In this document: positions 14,531 to 24,268 of the stretch, one piece after another
Numbering within the stretch: the first letter of the stretch is position 1
Layout of the letters: the number at the start of each line of letters is the position of its first letter
NCBI GenBank assembly: GCA_040219275.1
Contig: JAVJSU010000011.1
Coordinates: 1 to 30,151 of the forward strand
Direction: 5' to 3'
Source: JAVJSU01 sp040219275
GTDB lineage: Bacteria; Chloroflexota; Anaerolineae; Aggregatilineales; Phototrophicaceae
Length of the DNA: 30,151 bases
Translations under genes and position numbers: made by a program
The notes under the pieces: generated by a model
Database searches by the model: none
What the model saw: the letters and a program-made list of their open reading frames with translations, nothing else
Told to the model about the DNA's origin: nothing

Positions 14531-17500
14531 TCAGGCGCTAGGATTGCGTAAATTTTTAATGGTGCTGAAGAAGGTATAGCCCTTCCATCCACCGAGGGTG
14601 ACGACAACCGCGCCACCCATCATCATGACGACCCGCAGGAGCGTGCTCCACCACGGGGTTTCACCCGTTGCAGGCAGTGCCGAGATGCTGATTACCGTTG
14701 CAGTATCACAACGTTGTTGCGGCATGTTATCGGCGTTCATACAAACCTCGTTGGTGATGGTGAACGGTGTCGCAACATTGTCGCGGACGCGCGTTTCAAT
14801 CGTCACCGTGATCGTTTCATTCGGTTGCAGGGTGCCGATGGAGAAGATGACATCCTGCCCGCTGATATTGACATTTCCTACCGTCGCCGTCGCTGAGAGG
14901 ATTTCCACCTCAGCCGGGATCGGGTCAATGGCTATGACGTTTTGTGCCGGAGTATCGCCCGGATTGCTCACATAGAAGATGAAGGTCACTGCCTCGCCCG
15001 GAATGGCGAATGGCGGATCTGCAATCTTCGTGACGAACGGATCAAAGGCGGTAAACGTCTGTCCGACAGTTTGTGCGCCACCATCACTGACCGGTGGCGG
15101 TGTGGTGGTGTTCTGAACCACCGTTACCTGTGCTACTTCAGTGTCAAAGACGTTCACACCACTGGCTGTATGTGTACCCACGACGTTGAATGTATTGCTG
15201 AAGTCTACGCTCGCCTGCGGAACAGAGCAGGTATAGGTCTGGACTTCATTTATCAACAGCGTCGCAAAGGTCGTGTTACAGTTCGCATACGTCGGTGAGA
15301 TCGCATCTGTGACGATCACATTGTCCAGATCAACATTGCCGTTATTCACTACGAACACGGTGAATGTTGCCGGCTGTCCAAACAAGACAGTCTGTTGTTG
15401 CGGTGTTACCAGTAGATCAATCGACGGTGCATTACCAACCACACCATTGACGATGACAATCGAACTATCCGATGCTGTCACATTCGTTCCCGCGCCATCA
15501 TCTGCAATAACAGATGCAGTATTGGTGAACGGTTGTGTTACGTTTGCGGCTGAACAATTATATGTCCAGTCTTCGCCCGCTTGCAGAATGTTGTCACTGT
15601 TAGTATCGCCTGTACTAAAGACCGGCGCGGCGGCACACAATGGATCGGTGACGATCACATTATTCAACGGCACACCACCGGGGTTACTAACGGTGATGGT
15701 AAAGTTCGCCGCATCACCACTATTCACGGTTTGAACATCCGGTGTCTTGTCCAGCGCGATGACCGGTGTACCTGCCCCGTTGATCGTAATGATGGAGGTA
15801 TCCGCCGCATTCACGTTTGTGCCTGCGCCATCATCTGCTGTTACGCTAGATGTACCGGTAAAGCCCGCGTTGACAACGGCGACACCACAGGTATATGTCC
15901 ATGTTTCGGTGGTTTGCAGGATACCGTCTGTATTGGTATCGCCACCCGTTAATGCCGGAGCCGCATCACATTGATCGTCAGCGACAACCACATTGTTCAA
16001 CGGCACTGCGCCGATGTTAAAGATCGAGATGTTGAAGTTCACACTGCCGCCAGCGTTGACCGCCGCAATTGCCGGTGTTTTATCAAGGGCGATTGCCGGA
16101 GCGTTCACCGTATTGATGCTCACCGTTGCGTTATCAGTGTCATTAACCACTGTGGTATCAGGTGCTGTACCTTCAACGGTTGCGGTATTGTTGAACGGTG
16201 CATTGACTGGTGTCACGGAGCAGGTATACGTCCATGTTTCCGTCAATTGCAGGATGCTATCCGTGTTGTCATCACCACCCGTCAGCGTCGGTCCTGTTGT
16301 ACAGATCGGATCAGTCACGGTGATGTTGCTCAGTGGCAGATCACCTGTGTTGGTCACAGTCATGGTGAAGTTCGCCGTGCCACCAATTGTCACAGTCTGA
16401 ACATTCGGTCCTTTGTCGATATTGATTCCCGGTGCTCCGGTGACATCAACAGTAGCCGTGTCCGTATCATTAACGACTGTCGCATCCGGTGCAGTACCTT
16501 CTGCCGTAGCAGTGTTGGTAAAGTCCACCAGCGCATTCGCAACATCACAGGTATACGTCCATGCTTCTGTCAATTGCAGGATACCATCTGTGTTGGCATC
16601 ACCACCCGTCAGCGCCGGTCCTGTTGTACAGATCGGATCGGTCACGGTGACGTTGCTCAACGGTGAGTTTCCTGTGTTGGTTACGGTCATCACAAAGCTG
16701 ACTGTCGCACCCGGAGCAACTGTTTGTGCATCCGGTGTCTTTTCGATGTTGATACCACCGACGACTGTCACGACAACTGCCGCGTCATCGGTATCGTTGA
16801 TGGTCGCATTCGCCGGTGTTGTACCGGATACAACCGCTGTATTGGTGAAGTCTGCCGTTACGTTGGTCGCATTACAGGTGTAATCCACCACCTGACCAAT
16901 CGCCAATGCGCCGATTGTGTTGGAGCATGTTGCTGTCAGCGCATCAATCACGCCCACATTCGTCAGGTCAACGTTACCGTTATTTTCAACACGGATGTTA
17001 AAGGTTGCGGTGCCGTCATAGCCGATGGTCTGTGTGTCCGGTGTCTTGTTGATGACAATGGACGGTGCGGCTAAGAACACGGTGACGTTGGCGGTATCGC
17101 TGGCGGTGACCGGACCTGCTGGACCCGTTGCAACGACATCCGCTGTATTGGTGAAGGTCGCCGTTACGTTGGTCTGATCACAGGTATAGGTCTGGCTTGC
17201 ACCGATTGCAAGGTTCGCAAACGTGTTATCACAGGTCGGTACCAGCGCATCCGTCACAATGACGTTTGTCAAATCAGCATTACCGACGTTGGCGACGGTG
17301 ATGGTGAAGGTTGCGGTATCGCCACTGTTGATAAGTTGATCAGCGTCCTTGATGATGGCAACCGCCGGAGCATTGGTTGTCACAACCGTTACTGATGCGG
17401 AGTCCGTCACCGTAATCGGTGTAACACCGTCAGTCAGGACAAGGCTATAGTCATTGGTGAAATCCGCAGTGACGTTCGGAACATCGCATGTACCGATCCA

Positions 17501-20500
17501 AATTTCACCCGGATCCAAACTTAAGTTACCATTCGTATTTCCGCTAACCAATGTTAGTGAGCAAACGGATGCAATTTCAGTGGCGGGCGTTAGCGGCACA
17601 TTACCCGTGTTCTCGAAAACGAAGGTGAATGTCGCTGTGCCACCACTCACAACGAATGGTGCATCAGCAGTCAGGTCAAAGGTTGCGGCAGGTGTTGCCG
17701 GAACTGTGACTGTTGCTGTGTCGTTATCGGTTGTTGTTGTTGTATCAGGCAATGTCGCCGTGACTGTCGCCGTATTAACGAAGCTCGTCGTCACATTTGT
17801 CTGATCACAGGTATAGGTTTCGCTTGCACCAATTGCCAGATTTGCAAAGGTATTATCACAGGTCGGCACTAGCGGGTCTGTCACAATCACATTGGTCAGC
17901 GCAAATGCACCGATGTTGTTCACTGTGATTGTAAATGTAGCCGTACCATTAAAGGCAATAGTCTGATCAGCATCCTTGATGATCTCAATGCCACCTGTGG
18001 GTGCTAATGTAACATTTGCTGTATCGCTATCAGTGACAACGCTTGTATCCGGTGCTGTTGCGCTGACGTTCGCAGTGTTCACGAATGCCGCAGTGACATT
18101 CGCCGCAGAGCATGTGTAGGTCACGACTTCGCTAAGCGCCAATGTACCAATCACATTGTTACAAGTCGGCACGAGCGGATCGTCGATGACGATGTTCGTC
18201 AAAGGCACTGTACCAATATTGGTAACTGTGATCGTAAAGTTGGCGGCATCGCCACTAATCACAGCCTGAGTATCAGGTGTTTTCTGAATATCAATCGCCG
18301 GACCATTCACCTGTGAATTGGTGAATGTACAGGTGATGTTTTCAGCAGAATCAAGCGTAATGCCTACACCATTGGTGATGCTGGTAAAGTCACCGCCGAC
18401 ACAGGTCGCGCCGATCAAGTTCCAACCAGCCGGAACGACCTCAGATACATCATATGTACCGGGGATCACATTATTGAAGACGCGCGTATTTGCTGGTGCA
18501 GTGGTCTGAGCAAGGATTTGAATATAGTTGATCTTGGTGTTGGTACCACCAATTGCATCCACAACCAAACGCCCATTAGTAACGACAATCGTTGCTGAAC
18601 CCGTAACATATTCATTAGCAGCGGTAGACTGGAAGTTATTGATTACGTTAGTTCCGTTTACATTGATTCGATGCGTGCTGTTATAGAGCGGTTGATCACC
18701 AACACTCACGATAATATCGTATGTACCATTCGGAACATCAATAATCCATCCAATCGGAGACACACCGCCAGCACGTTGCATGTGCATGATCGTATCAAGC
18801 TCTTGTACAATACCCGCACGATCACGATCACGGGATTCACCTGTTGCATCAATCGGTATAGTCGTTCCCTGATTCACCCAACCATAACCACGTCCTGCGT
18901 CATATGCCGCACCATTATCTTCTATAAAGCCTGCCGGAATAGGTGCACCACCCAGTTGGAAGTTCACGTTTGCGCTGAAGAGCGGGGCAGTTGAACCATC
19001 GTCGGTTAGGGTAAATGAACCTACGGTCAAACCATTCGTCGTATTGAACGTGAAGGTATCTGCCCCATCTGGCAGAGCATCTTTAACAATCGTGATGCTA
19101 CCAGGCAGATTAGCAGGATCAAAAATGATCATACTGGCTACCGTATTATTATTGGTTGTCACAGTTTCTGGTGTTGTAGTGGTCACAGCCGCCGTAATCG
19201 GGAATGTACCCTGCGCCGAATGATTGACCACAATTTCAATCAGTGCCGTTTGTGCACCATTTACAACACCTAGATTACAGATGATATTCACACCCGTGTT
19301 ACAGGTACCCTGTGTTGGTGTAACGGAGACAATACTGCCAGCTAACGCTGGGTCAAGAGTGATGTTGACATTCACCGCATCAGCGATGAAGGTAGACAGG
19401 TTCTCTGCTGATACTGTGATGGTCACATCCTGATTCTGTAAGGATGGATTTGGTGCCGGAGCCACGGCAACCGTCATGTCGGTACTGACTGTCGTCGGGC
19501 GGATATTGGTCATCAAATACATATTGTCGTTGTAATCACATTGACCACTATGAGTCCCACTATAGTTAGCACAACCACTGCCCGGATCATAGTCCATAAG
19601 GACGAGATAAGTGTTTGGTACAAGCGTCCCATCGGTCAGTCGGATGGGCCAGAAGCGCACAAAATGATCCATAAAGTTGTTAATGCCATCATCACTGTCA
19701 TTACCACCAACGTCGACTGTAAAGTTACCAGTCGTAGTGTAAACACGTTGAGCAGGAGCCACTTGGCTGTTTTGAATAGCGGGTAACAACGACTGTGCGA
19801 AGCTACCGTCATGACGGAATATTCCGCCGCCAGTACCGTTTATGAAAAAGCCCTCGGTTTGTGTACAGCATCCATGATAAGCCGCCAGTTGGCGTACATA
19901 GATCGGTTCAGCCAGATTTGCACGCGTCCACGAGGGAGTCAGAACTTCTTCACCACGAGCAATATATTGTGAACCGAAAGGCCATGCTGTGTTATCCATG
20001 AAATTAAACACTGGCAAGATTTCCGGAACCGTTAACTCATTCAAACCTTCATCAGATGTCATGAATCCACCTGCAAGCGTCACAGGCGCCACAGGTTCGT
20101 TCGTTGCTGAAGAGATTACAGTAAGAGTCTCAATTCGTGGACCCTTTGCACCGAGAGCTTCTATGAACTCTACTACTAAGTCATAGCTAGCACTAGCTGG
20201 AACGATAAGTGGAGCACCCGCTGTCGGGTTTTCACCATTGGGTAAAATGAAGCGAGTCAAATTACTAATTGCAAGATTAGTAATCAGCAGATCTTGGGTT
20301 GGTGAGTCGTTGTGAATACGTAAGGTAACGCGATCGTGTAATCGCATTGTACCACCATTATTCGGATCACCATTCAGGATTTCCTGAAAAGTCAACCAGC
20401 GATTTAAGTATTGCATTTCTGGGATGTTATTAGTGGCAAATAGCGTTGTCCAATCGAGATTCTCAAATCGGATTTCACCACCTGCATTGATTGGCGGCGG

Positions 20501-23500
20501 CATCACATTGCGGACAACCACCACAATATCGTTATAGTCCCAACCCTGAAACCACTCTTCATAACCGATGATGAAGGCATTCGGGACAACCAAACCGTTA
20601 TTTCCACGTAATGGGAAGACACGGGCTTTATGAAGATTGTTATTCACGTCCGTATTAAACGCATCCTGCGTAGAGACAATAAGTCCATTCCACTGTGGTG
20701 GTGGATATTGTGAGTACAGCGCGAATGGCGTATTGCCCGGATTAAATTGCAAAGTTCCATTGATCGCAGGGCTAAGGGTTTGATCTTGCCCCTGTAGCGT
20801 ACGGAACAATTCAACAGCGTTTGTCTCAGGATCACTTCCCACCGGATGGTGACCGAAGATTACCGGCGGATTACCATTAACCGCGTAAGTACCCAGAACC
20901 TCAAATGTAACTGGTTGTGCCGGGTCAGCGGCAACGAAGGTCTGCATAGATACTTCTTGACCGATAATCGGACCAGGATAATCAGCTACAGTATCGCCAT
21001 TTCCGATCGGCGTTGTAGCGACATTAGGATCACCCACATTAGTGGTATAGCCAAAGGCATTGATGATCGCTTGCAAACTAGGTTCATTTTGACCACCCGT
21101 ACCTGTTGTTACTAGACCACGTAATTCGACGAGTAACGTTGCAGTATCAGGGTCATTGCTTTCGATAATGATGTTTGCAACTCTAAGCCCTGCAGGTGTA
21201 CCACCAGGAGGCGCAAAATTTACCGTGACATTCGCGGAAGTGCCGGGAGCCAGTGTCAGCGGTAAGCCCGGTGCGGTCATATTAAACATCGTGGGGTCTA
21301 AACCAATCTTCCCGATTGTGGAGACAATCAGGTCACCTGTACCAGTGTTAGTAAGAGTCACAGTCTGATTGGGGCTAGTTGCACCAGCTAACGCGCTGAA
21401 GCTCACCGTACCGGCTGGATTAACCACGATATTCGGAATACCAACAACCGCATTAGCTCGTAACAGAGTAATAAATGAACCCGCGCCCGTAGACTGATTC
21501 GGGAATTCAATAACGTAAAGGTTACCGTTATTGGGATCTTCAATGATATCAAGCGGATTGGCAAATCCACCCATGCCTGGAATACCCGTGGTCGCATTTG
21601 TCACATTGCCAGCACCGTTTACAGCTAGTGCGATAATGTCGTCACCGGCGCTCCAGCGTGTAACGAGCAACTGCCCTGCTAGCTGACCGCCAAAATTAGT
21701 GGCATTTTGATATTCGATTGCACCATTCGGGCTGATATTAAACCCGAAGTCATAGGCGAAACCACGATAGTTGCGATCTGGCAGTGTGCCAATAGAATAG
21801 TGATTACCCGTTTGACCGGGATCAATGATGCCAGTCGGGTTACCACCCAATTGAATCCACTCACAACGTTGTGGATTGGGATGCCCATAAAAGCCGCCAT
21901 TTACGATGCGGAAAAGATAATCGCGCTGGGTAACAGCCGAAGTCGCCGAATTAGTGACAAATGGCTCACCCGCATCAAAGTCACCATTAATGGCATCATC
22001 AACACGATTCTGACATTCAGGCAACGTAGCGAAGTTTGCGGGCATCTGCGGAATGGGGGACGGACCAGCAGAACCATTTGTAGGGACATATAAGCTACCG
22101 TTGCTATGCCAGACAAGATCATAGGCATTACGTACACCACTGGCATAGATCGTCACCGGTGCACCGGGCGCTTGTGGATTATACAGACCATTTGCGGCTA
22201 ATCCAGGATCACCCAGCCCAAAGTTTGTGGCATCAGGCAGGTTTGTTGGCGTGTTAGGAATTCCTGTCGCGACATTTATGGAACCTCCCATTGCAGTCAA
22301 GATACCAACATCTAGGCGAAGCACAGCCGCACTCAAGATTGTTTCTGGCTGATTTGCCCATGCAGGTGCAGGCGCACCCATCGCGCTGATACCACCAACC
22401 AGAAGATAGAGCGCACCATCGGGACCAAACTTCAAACTATTAGCCATATGATCGCCATTAGAACGTGGCAATCCGGTTACGTATTCTGTGTATGTCCAGT
22501 TTTCACCGGGAAGACCCACATTCGTACCCTGTAAACGCCCAACGCGACCACTAAAGTGTGGTGCATTTGGTGTATAAGGTTGAGAGTTATGTGAAACCCA
22601 GATGGTTGGTGTAGTAGCACCGCCAGCGGCATCAAATTCCATACCAACGACAATGCGTCCGGCAAGATTATTTATGACCCGTTGATCGCTTAAAGTACCA
22701 TCAGCAGGATTAATCAACCAATGGAAAATTGAACCATCGCCTCTAGTCGCATACAAACGACCATTCCAAACTTCGAGGCTTAAATACCCCATATTGCTTA
22801 CAGGTGCGCCGGGATTTACTTTTGTGAAAGAAATACCGGTTGTTGGACCACCACCTGCCGCGCCCGTAGTAAATTGAGAACTGAAGGGAATCATCTGCGC
22901 GCCAGTTGTATCCTCAACACCATTTGTGACCACAAAAGTATAGTTGGTATTTGGCGTAAGTGTTCCTGCGGGACTTAAAACAATACTATCCCCACCACCA
23001 GATGTAGTAACAGACGTAACGGGAACACGGTCTGTAACGGGGTTACCAGCGGTAGGATAGAGATAAACCGTGTTTACATTAACGGTCGTCATCTCAAGTC
23101 CGGAATTGGGCAATGCGAGAGATGCTGCAACATCAGTGTTGACATCAACACTGACTGTGCCATTCGCAGGAGAAACACCAATAACCGCCGGACGGGTTAC
23201 GCCGATGACATCTTCAATAATCACATAATTGATCTTGGTATTCGTGCCACCAATCTGGTCAAGCGTTAAACGACCATCAATGACATTTACGTTGATGGTC
23301 GCGGTTGCAAAATGATTACCAAAAGCAGCGGGGACGAAGTTATTGATCGCATTCACACCTTCAACATTGATCCGATGAGTGCTATCGTAGTTATTGTCGT
23401 CGCCCACGCTCACCGTAACAGTGTAATTACCCGATGGAATCGCAAATTCCCATGCACCAACAGGTACGGGGGCGACGCGATCCATGTGCATGAGCGTTGC

Positions 23501-23776
23501 TAGTCGTAAATCTGCGGGAGTATTCCGAAGTCGCCCCTCGCCCGTACGATCTACAGGTGATGTTGTTCCCTGAATCACCCAGCCGTAAGTTTCACCATTG
23601 CGAGGACCATAAGCACCACCGGAGTCGGCTAAATAGCCAGCAGGTGGAACTGTTGGAGCATCCTGAAAGTTAATTTGTGCAATGATGGCTGCCTGTGCAA
23701 CATCGCGCATCATGCCGAAGCTGATAGCGAGGAAACCAAGCAGTACAAATATAGGTAGTACTTTTTTATAGTTCAT
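14531..23776 (-). CDS. Giant secreted multidomain surface protein (malectin, propeller, DUF11 repeats, LPATG anchor)
   Basis: About 3,081 residues. Order: signal peptide (1-30, VLPIFVLLGFLAIS core, AQA-type cleavage); malectin-like domain (32-190); Big_5-like domain (194-305); beta-propeller resembling sugar dehydrogenases (313-775); ASH/choice-of-anchor-D-like domain (778-890); DUF4114-like region ending GWDYNDIVVVVRNV (about 895-1090); second ASH-like domain (1098-1238); Cys-bearing region ending in a CDYNDN motif (1239-1430); DUF11 (1431-1550); SpaA-like domain (1557-1822) interrupted by a second malectin-like domain (1602-1757); ten tandem DUF11-type repeats of 100-112 aa (1826-2888); a last DUF11 (2909-3031); LPATG (3034-3038); TM helix; short tail. 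Probably covalently anchored and sugar-binding. The start at 23776 is preferred to 23782 because a GGGGGG site lies 6 nt upstream. Its function as adhesin or sheath protein is inferred. Confidence 0.9.
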   Translation of the reverse strand: MNYKKVLPIFVLLGFLAISFGMMRDVAQAAIIAQINFQDAPTVPPAGYLADSGGAYGPRNGETYGWVIQGTTSPVDRTGEGRLRNTPADLRLATLMHMDRVAPVPVGAWEFAIPSGNYTVTVSVGDDNNYDSTHRINVEGVNAINNFVPAAFGNHFATATINVNVIDGRLTLDQIGGTNTKINYVIIEDVIGVTRPAVIGVSPANGTVSVDVNTDVAASLALPNSGLEMTTVNVNTVYLYPTAGNPVTDRVPVTSVTTSGGGDSIVLSPAGTLTPNTNYTFVVTNGVEDTTGAQMIPFSSQFTTGAAGGGPTTGISFTKVNPGAPVSNMGYLSLEVWNGRLYATRGDGSIFHWLINPADGTLSDQRVINNLAGRIVVGMEFDAAGGATTPTIWVSHNSQPYTPNAPHFSGRVGRLQGTNVGLPGENWTYTEYVTGLPRSNGDHMANSLKFGPDGALYLLVGGISAMGAPAPAWANQPETILSAAVLRLDVGILTAMGGSINVATGIPNTPTNLPDATNFGLGDPGLAANGLYNPQAPGAPVTIYASGVRNAYDLVWHSNGSLYVPTNGSAGPSPIPQMPANFATLPECQNRVDDAINGDFDAGEPFVTNSATSAVTQRDYLFRIVNGGFYGHPNPQRCEWIQLGGNPTGIIDPGQTGNHYSIGTLPDRNYRGFAYDFGFNISPNGAIEYQNATNFGGQLAGQLLVTRWSAGDDIIALAVNGAGNVTNATTGIPGMGGFANPLDIIEDPNNGNLYVIEFPNQSTGAGSFITLLRANAVVGIPNIVVNPAGTVSFSALAGATSPNQTVTLTNTGTGDLIVSTIGKIGLDPTMFNMTAPGLPLTLAPGTSANVTVNFAPPGGTPAGLRVANIIIESNDPDTATLLVELRGLVTTGTGGQNEPSLQAIINAFGYTTNVGDPNVATTPIGNGDTVADYPGPIIGQEVSMQTFVAADPAQPVTFEVLGTYAVNGNPPVIFGHHPVGSDPETNAVELFRTLQGQDQTLSPAINGTLQFNPGNTPFALYSQYPPPQWNGLIVSTQDAFNTDVNNNLHKARVFPLRGNNGLVVPNAFIIGYEEWFQGWDYNDIVVVVRNVMPPPINAGGEIRFENLDWTTLFATNNIPEMQYLNRWLTFQEILNGDPNNGGTMRLHDRVTLRIHNDSPTQDLLITNLAISNLTRFILPNGENPTAGAPLIVPASASYDLVVEFIEALGAKGPRIETLTVISSATNEPVAPVTLAGGFMTSDEGLNELTVPEILPVFNFMDNTAWPFGSQYIARGEEVLTPSWTRANLAEPIYVRQLAAYHGCCTQTEGFFINGTGGGIFRHDGSFAQSLLPAIQNSQVAPAQRVYTTTGNFTVDVGGNDSDDGINNFMDHFVRFWPIRLTDGTLVPNTYLVLMDYDPGSGCANYSGTHSGQCDYNDNMYLMTNIRPTTVSTDMTVAVAPAPNPSLQNQDVTITVSAENLSTFIADAVNVNITLDPALAGSIVSVTPTQGTCNTGVNIICNLGVVNGAQTALIEIVVNHSAQGTFPITAAVTTTTPETVTTNNNTVASMIIFDPANLPGSITIVKDALPDGADTFTFNTTNGLTVGSFTLTDDGSTAPLFSANVNFQLGGAPIPAGFIEDNGAAYDAGRGYGWVNQGTTIPIDATGESRDRDRAGIVQELDTIMHMQRAGGVSPIGWIIDVPNGTYDIIVSVGDQPLYNSTHRINVNGTNVINNFQSTAANEYVTGSATIVVTNGRLVVDAIGGTNTKINYIQILAQTTAPANTRVFNNVIPGTYDVSEVVPAGWNLIGATCVGGDFTSITNGVGITLDSAENITCTFTNSQVNGPAIDIQKTPDTQAVISGDAANFTITVTNIGTVPLTNIVIDDPLVPTCNNVIGTLALSEVVTYTCSAANVTAAFVNTANVSATAPDTSVVTDSDTANVTLAPTGGIEIIKDADQTIAFNGTATFTITVNNIGAFALTNVIVTDPLVPTCDNTFANLAIGASETYTCDQTNVTTSFVNTATVTATLPDTTTTTDNDTATVTVPATPAATFDLTADAPFVVSGGTATFTFVFENTGNVPLTPATEIASVCSLTLVSGNTNGNLSLDPGEIWIGTCDVPNVTADFTNDYSLVLTDGVTPITVTDSASVTVVTTNAPAVAIIKDADQLINSGDTATFTITVANVGNADLTNVIVTDALVPTCDNTFANLAIGASQTYTCDQTNVTATFTNTADVVATGPAGPVTASDTANVTVFLAAPSIVINKTPDTQTIGYDGTATFNIRVENNGNVDLTNVGVIDALTATCSNTIGALAIGQVVDYTCNATNVTADFTNTAVVSGTTPANATINDTDDAAVVVTVVGGINIEKTPDAQTVAPGATVSFVMTVTNTGNSPLSNVTVTDPICTTGPALTGGDANTDGILQLTEAWTYTCDVANALVDFTNTATAEGTAPDATVVNDTDTATVDVTGAPGINIDKGPNVQTVTIGGTANFTMTVTNTGDLPLSNITVTDPICTTGPTLTGGDDNTDSILQLTETWTYTCSVTPVNAPFNNTATVEGTAPDTTVVNDTDNATVSINTVNAPAIALDKTPAIAAVNAGGSVNFNISIFNIGAVPLNNVVVADDQCDAAPALTGGDTNTDGILQTTETWTYTCGVAVVNAGFTGTSSVTADDGAGTNVNAADTSIITINGAGTPVIALDKTPDVQTVNSGDAANFTITVSNPGGVPLNNVIVTDPLCAAAPVFSTGDTNSDNILQAGEDWTYNCSAANVTQPFTNTASVIADDGAGTNVTASDSSIVIVNGVVGNAPSIDLLVTPQQQTVLFGQPATFTVFVVNNGNVDLDNVIVTDAISPTYANCNTTFATLLINEVQTYTCSVPQASVDFSNTFNVVGTHTASGVNVFDTEVAQVTVVQNTTTPPPVSDGGAQTVGQTFTAFDPFVTKIADPPFAIPGEAVTFIFYVSNPGDTPAQNVIAIDPIPAEVEILSATATVGNVNISGQDVIFSIGTLQPNETITVTIETRVRDNVATPFTITNEVCMNADNMPQQRCDTATVISISALPATGETPWWSTLLRVVMMMGGAVVVTLGGWKGYTFFSTIKNLRNPSA
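15113..18301 (-). repeat. Tandem array of ten DUF11-type repeat units inside the giant gene
   Basis: Ten units of about 300-340 bp, each starting with a xIxIxKTPD- or IIKDAD-like strand and containing an FTITVTNxGxxPLTNVxVTDP-type core, then YTC and a closing TATV-like strand. Similarity persists at DNA level: 16221-16336 and 16548-16663 are nearly the same (offset 327 bp), and segments near 17180 and 17807 match at an offset of two units. This indicates expansion by duplication. Confidence 0.88.
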
Positions 23777-24268
23777 ATACATCCCCCCGGAAGAATTTTC
23801 CGAAATCCGAGTTTAGCCCCAGCATAAGTGATTTGAGTGCATTGCTGAAGGAGGTTTACTATTAAATGAAATAAGCACATTAAAAAGATATACCACTAAA
23901 GGACATTTAGATATGTTTTTGAGGTCTTTTACGAAAAAATTTGGAAGTATTTTACGATCTTCATAATAGTACAGTGGTACTAGTCTATAAAAATTCAATT
24001 TCTGAAGTTAGTGTTTTCTATCATGCCCCCACAAACAAAGCTAAAACGATAACCCAACTTCGTAAAAATATTCTCAAACGCGTAAAGAATATCTGATTTA
24101 ATTCCGAAAACCTGCCCCGTAAGGTTAATTTCCGTCACGGAATATGTTATGTTTGCGTCAACAACTAATGAAGAAGCACAACAGGCTTTAAATTCACACA
24201 CCCCACCCTTACCCATCTGTCATAGATGCACTGTGTCTCTAAACCAGACACCTACGGAGACTCTAATA
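23777..24268. other. Divergent intergenic region between the giant gene and the GT2 gene
   Basis: About 490 AT-rich bases separating two divergent starts. I found no gene, riboswitch or convincing promoter pair. Visible structures are small palindromes: ATATTCT/AGAATAT (24068-24092) and TTCCG-TCA-CGGAA near 24129-24141. If the glycosyltransferase starts at 24149, its first 40 codons fall inside this stretch. Confidence 0.5.

Noticed and set aside
15113..18301. CRISPR-like periodic repeats
   Set aside because: The period is about 300-340 bp, in frame and protein-coding on the minus strand; units are DUF11 domains, not short repeats with spacers.
14598..21900. Many open frames on the plus strand opposite the giant gene (up to about 230 codons)
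   Set aside because: They are shadows of a repeat-rich coding strand, have no ribosome binding sites and look biased toward Thr/Val/Cys/Arg as expected from the opposite strand of Thr/Asn/Val-rich protein.
23783..24268. Riboswitch (cyclic di-GMP or similar) before the giant or GT2 gene
   Set aside because: No conserved riboswitch core or terminator-antiterminator pair could be found in either orientation.
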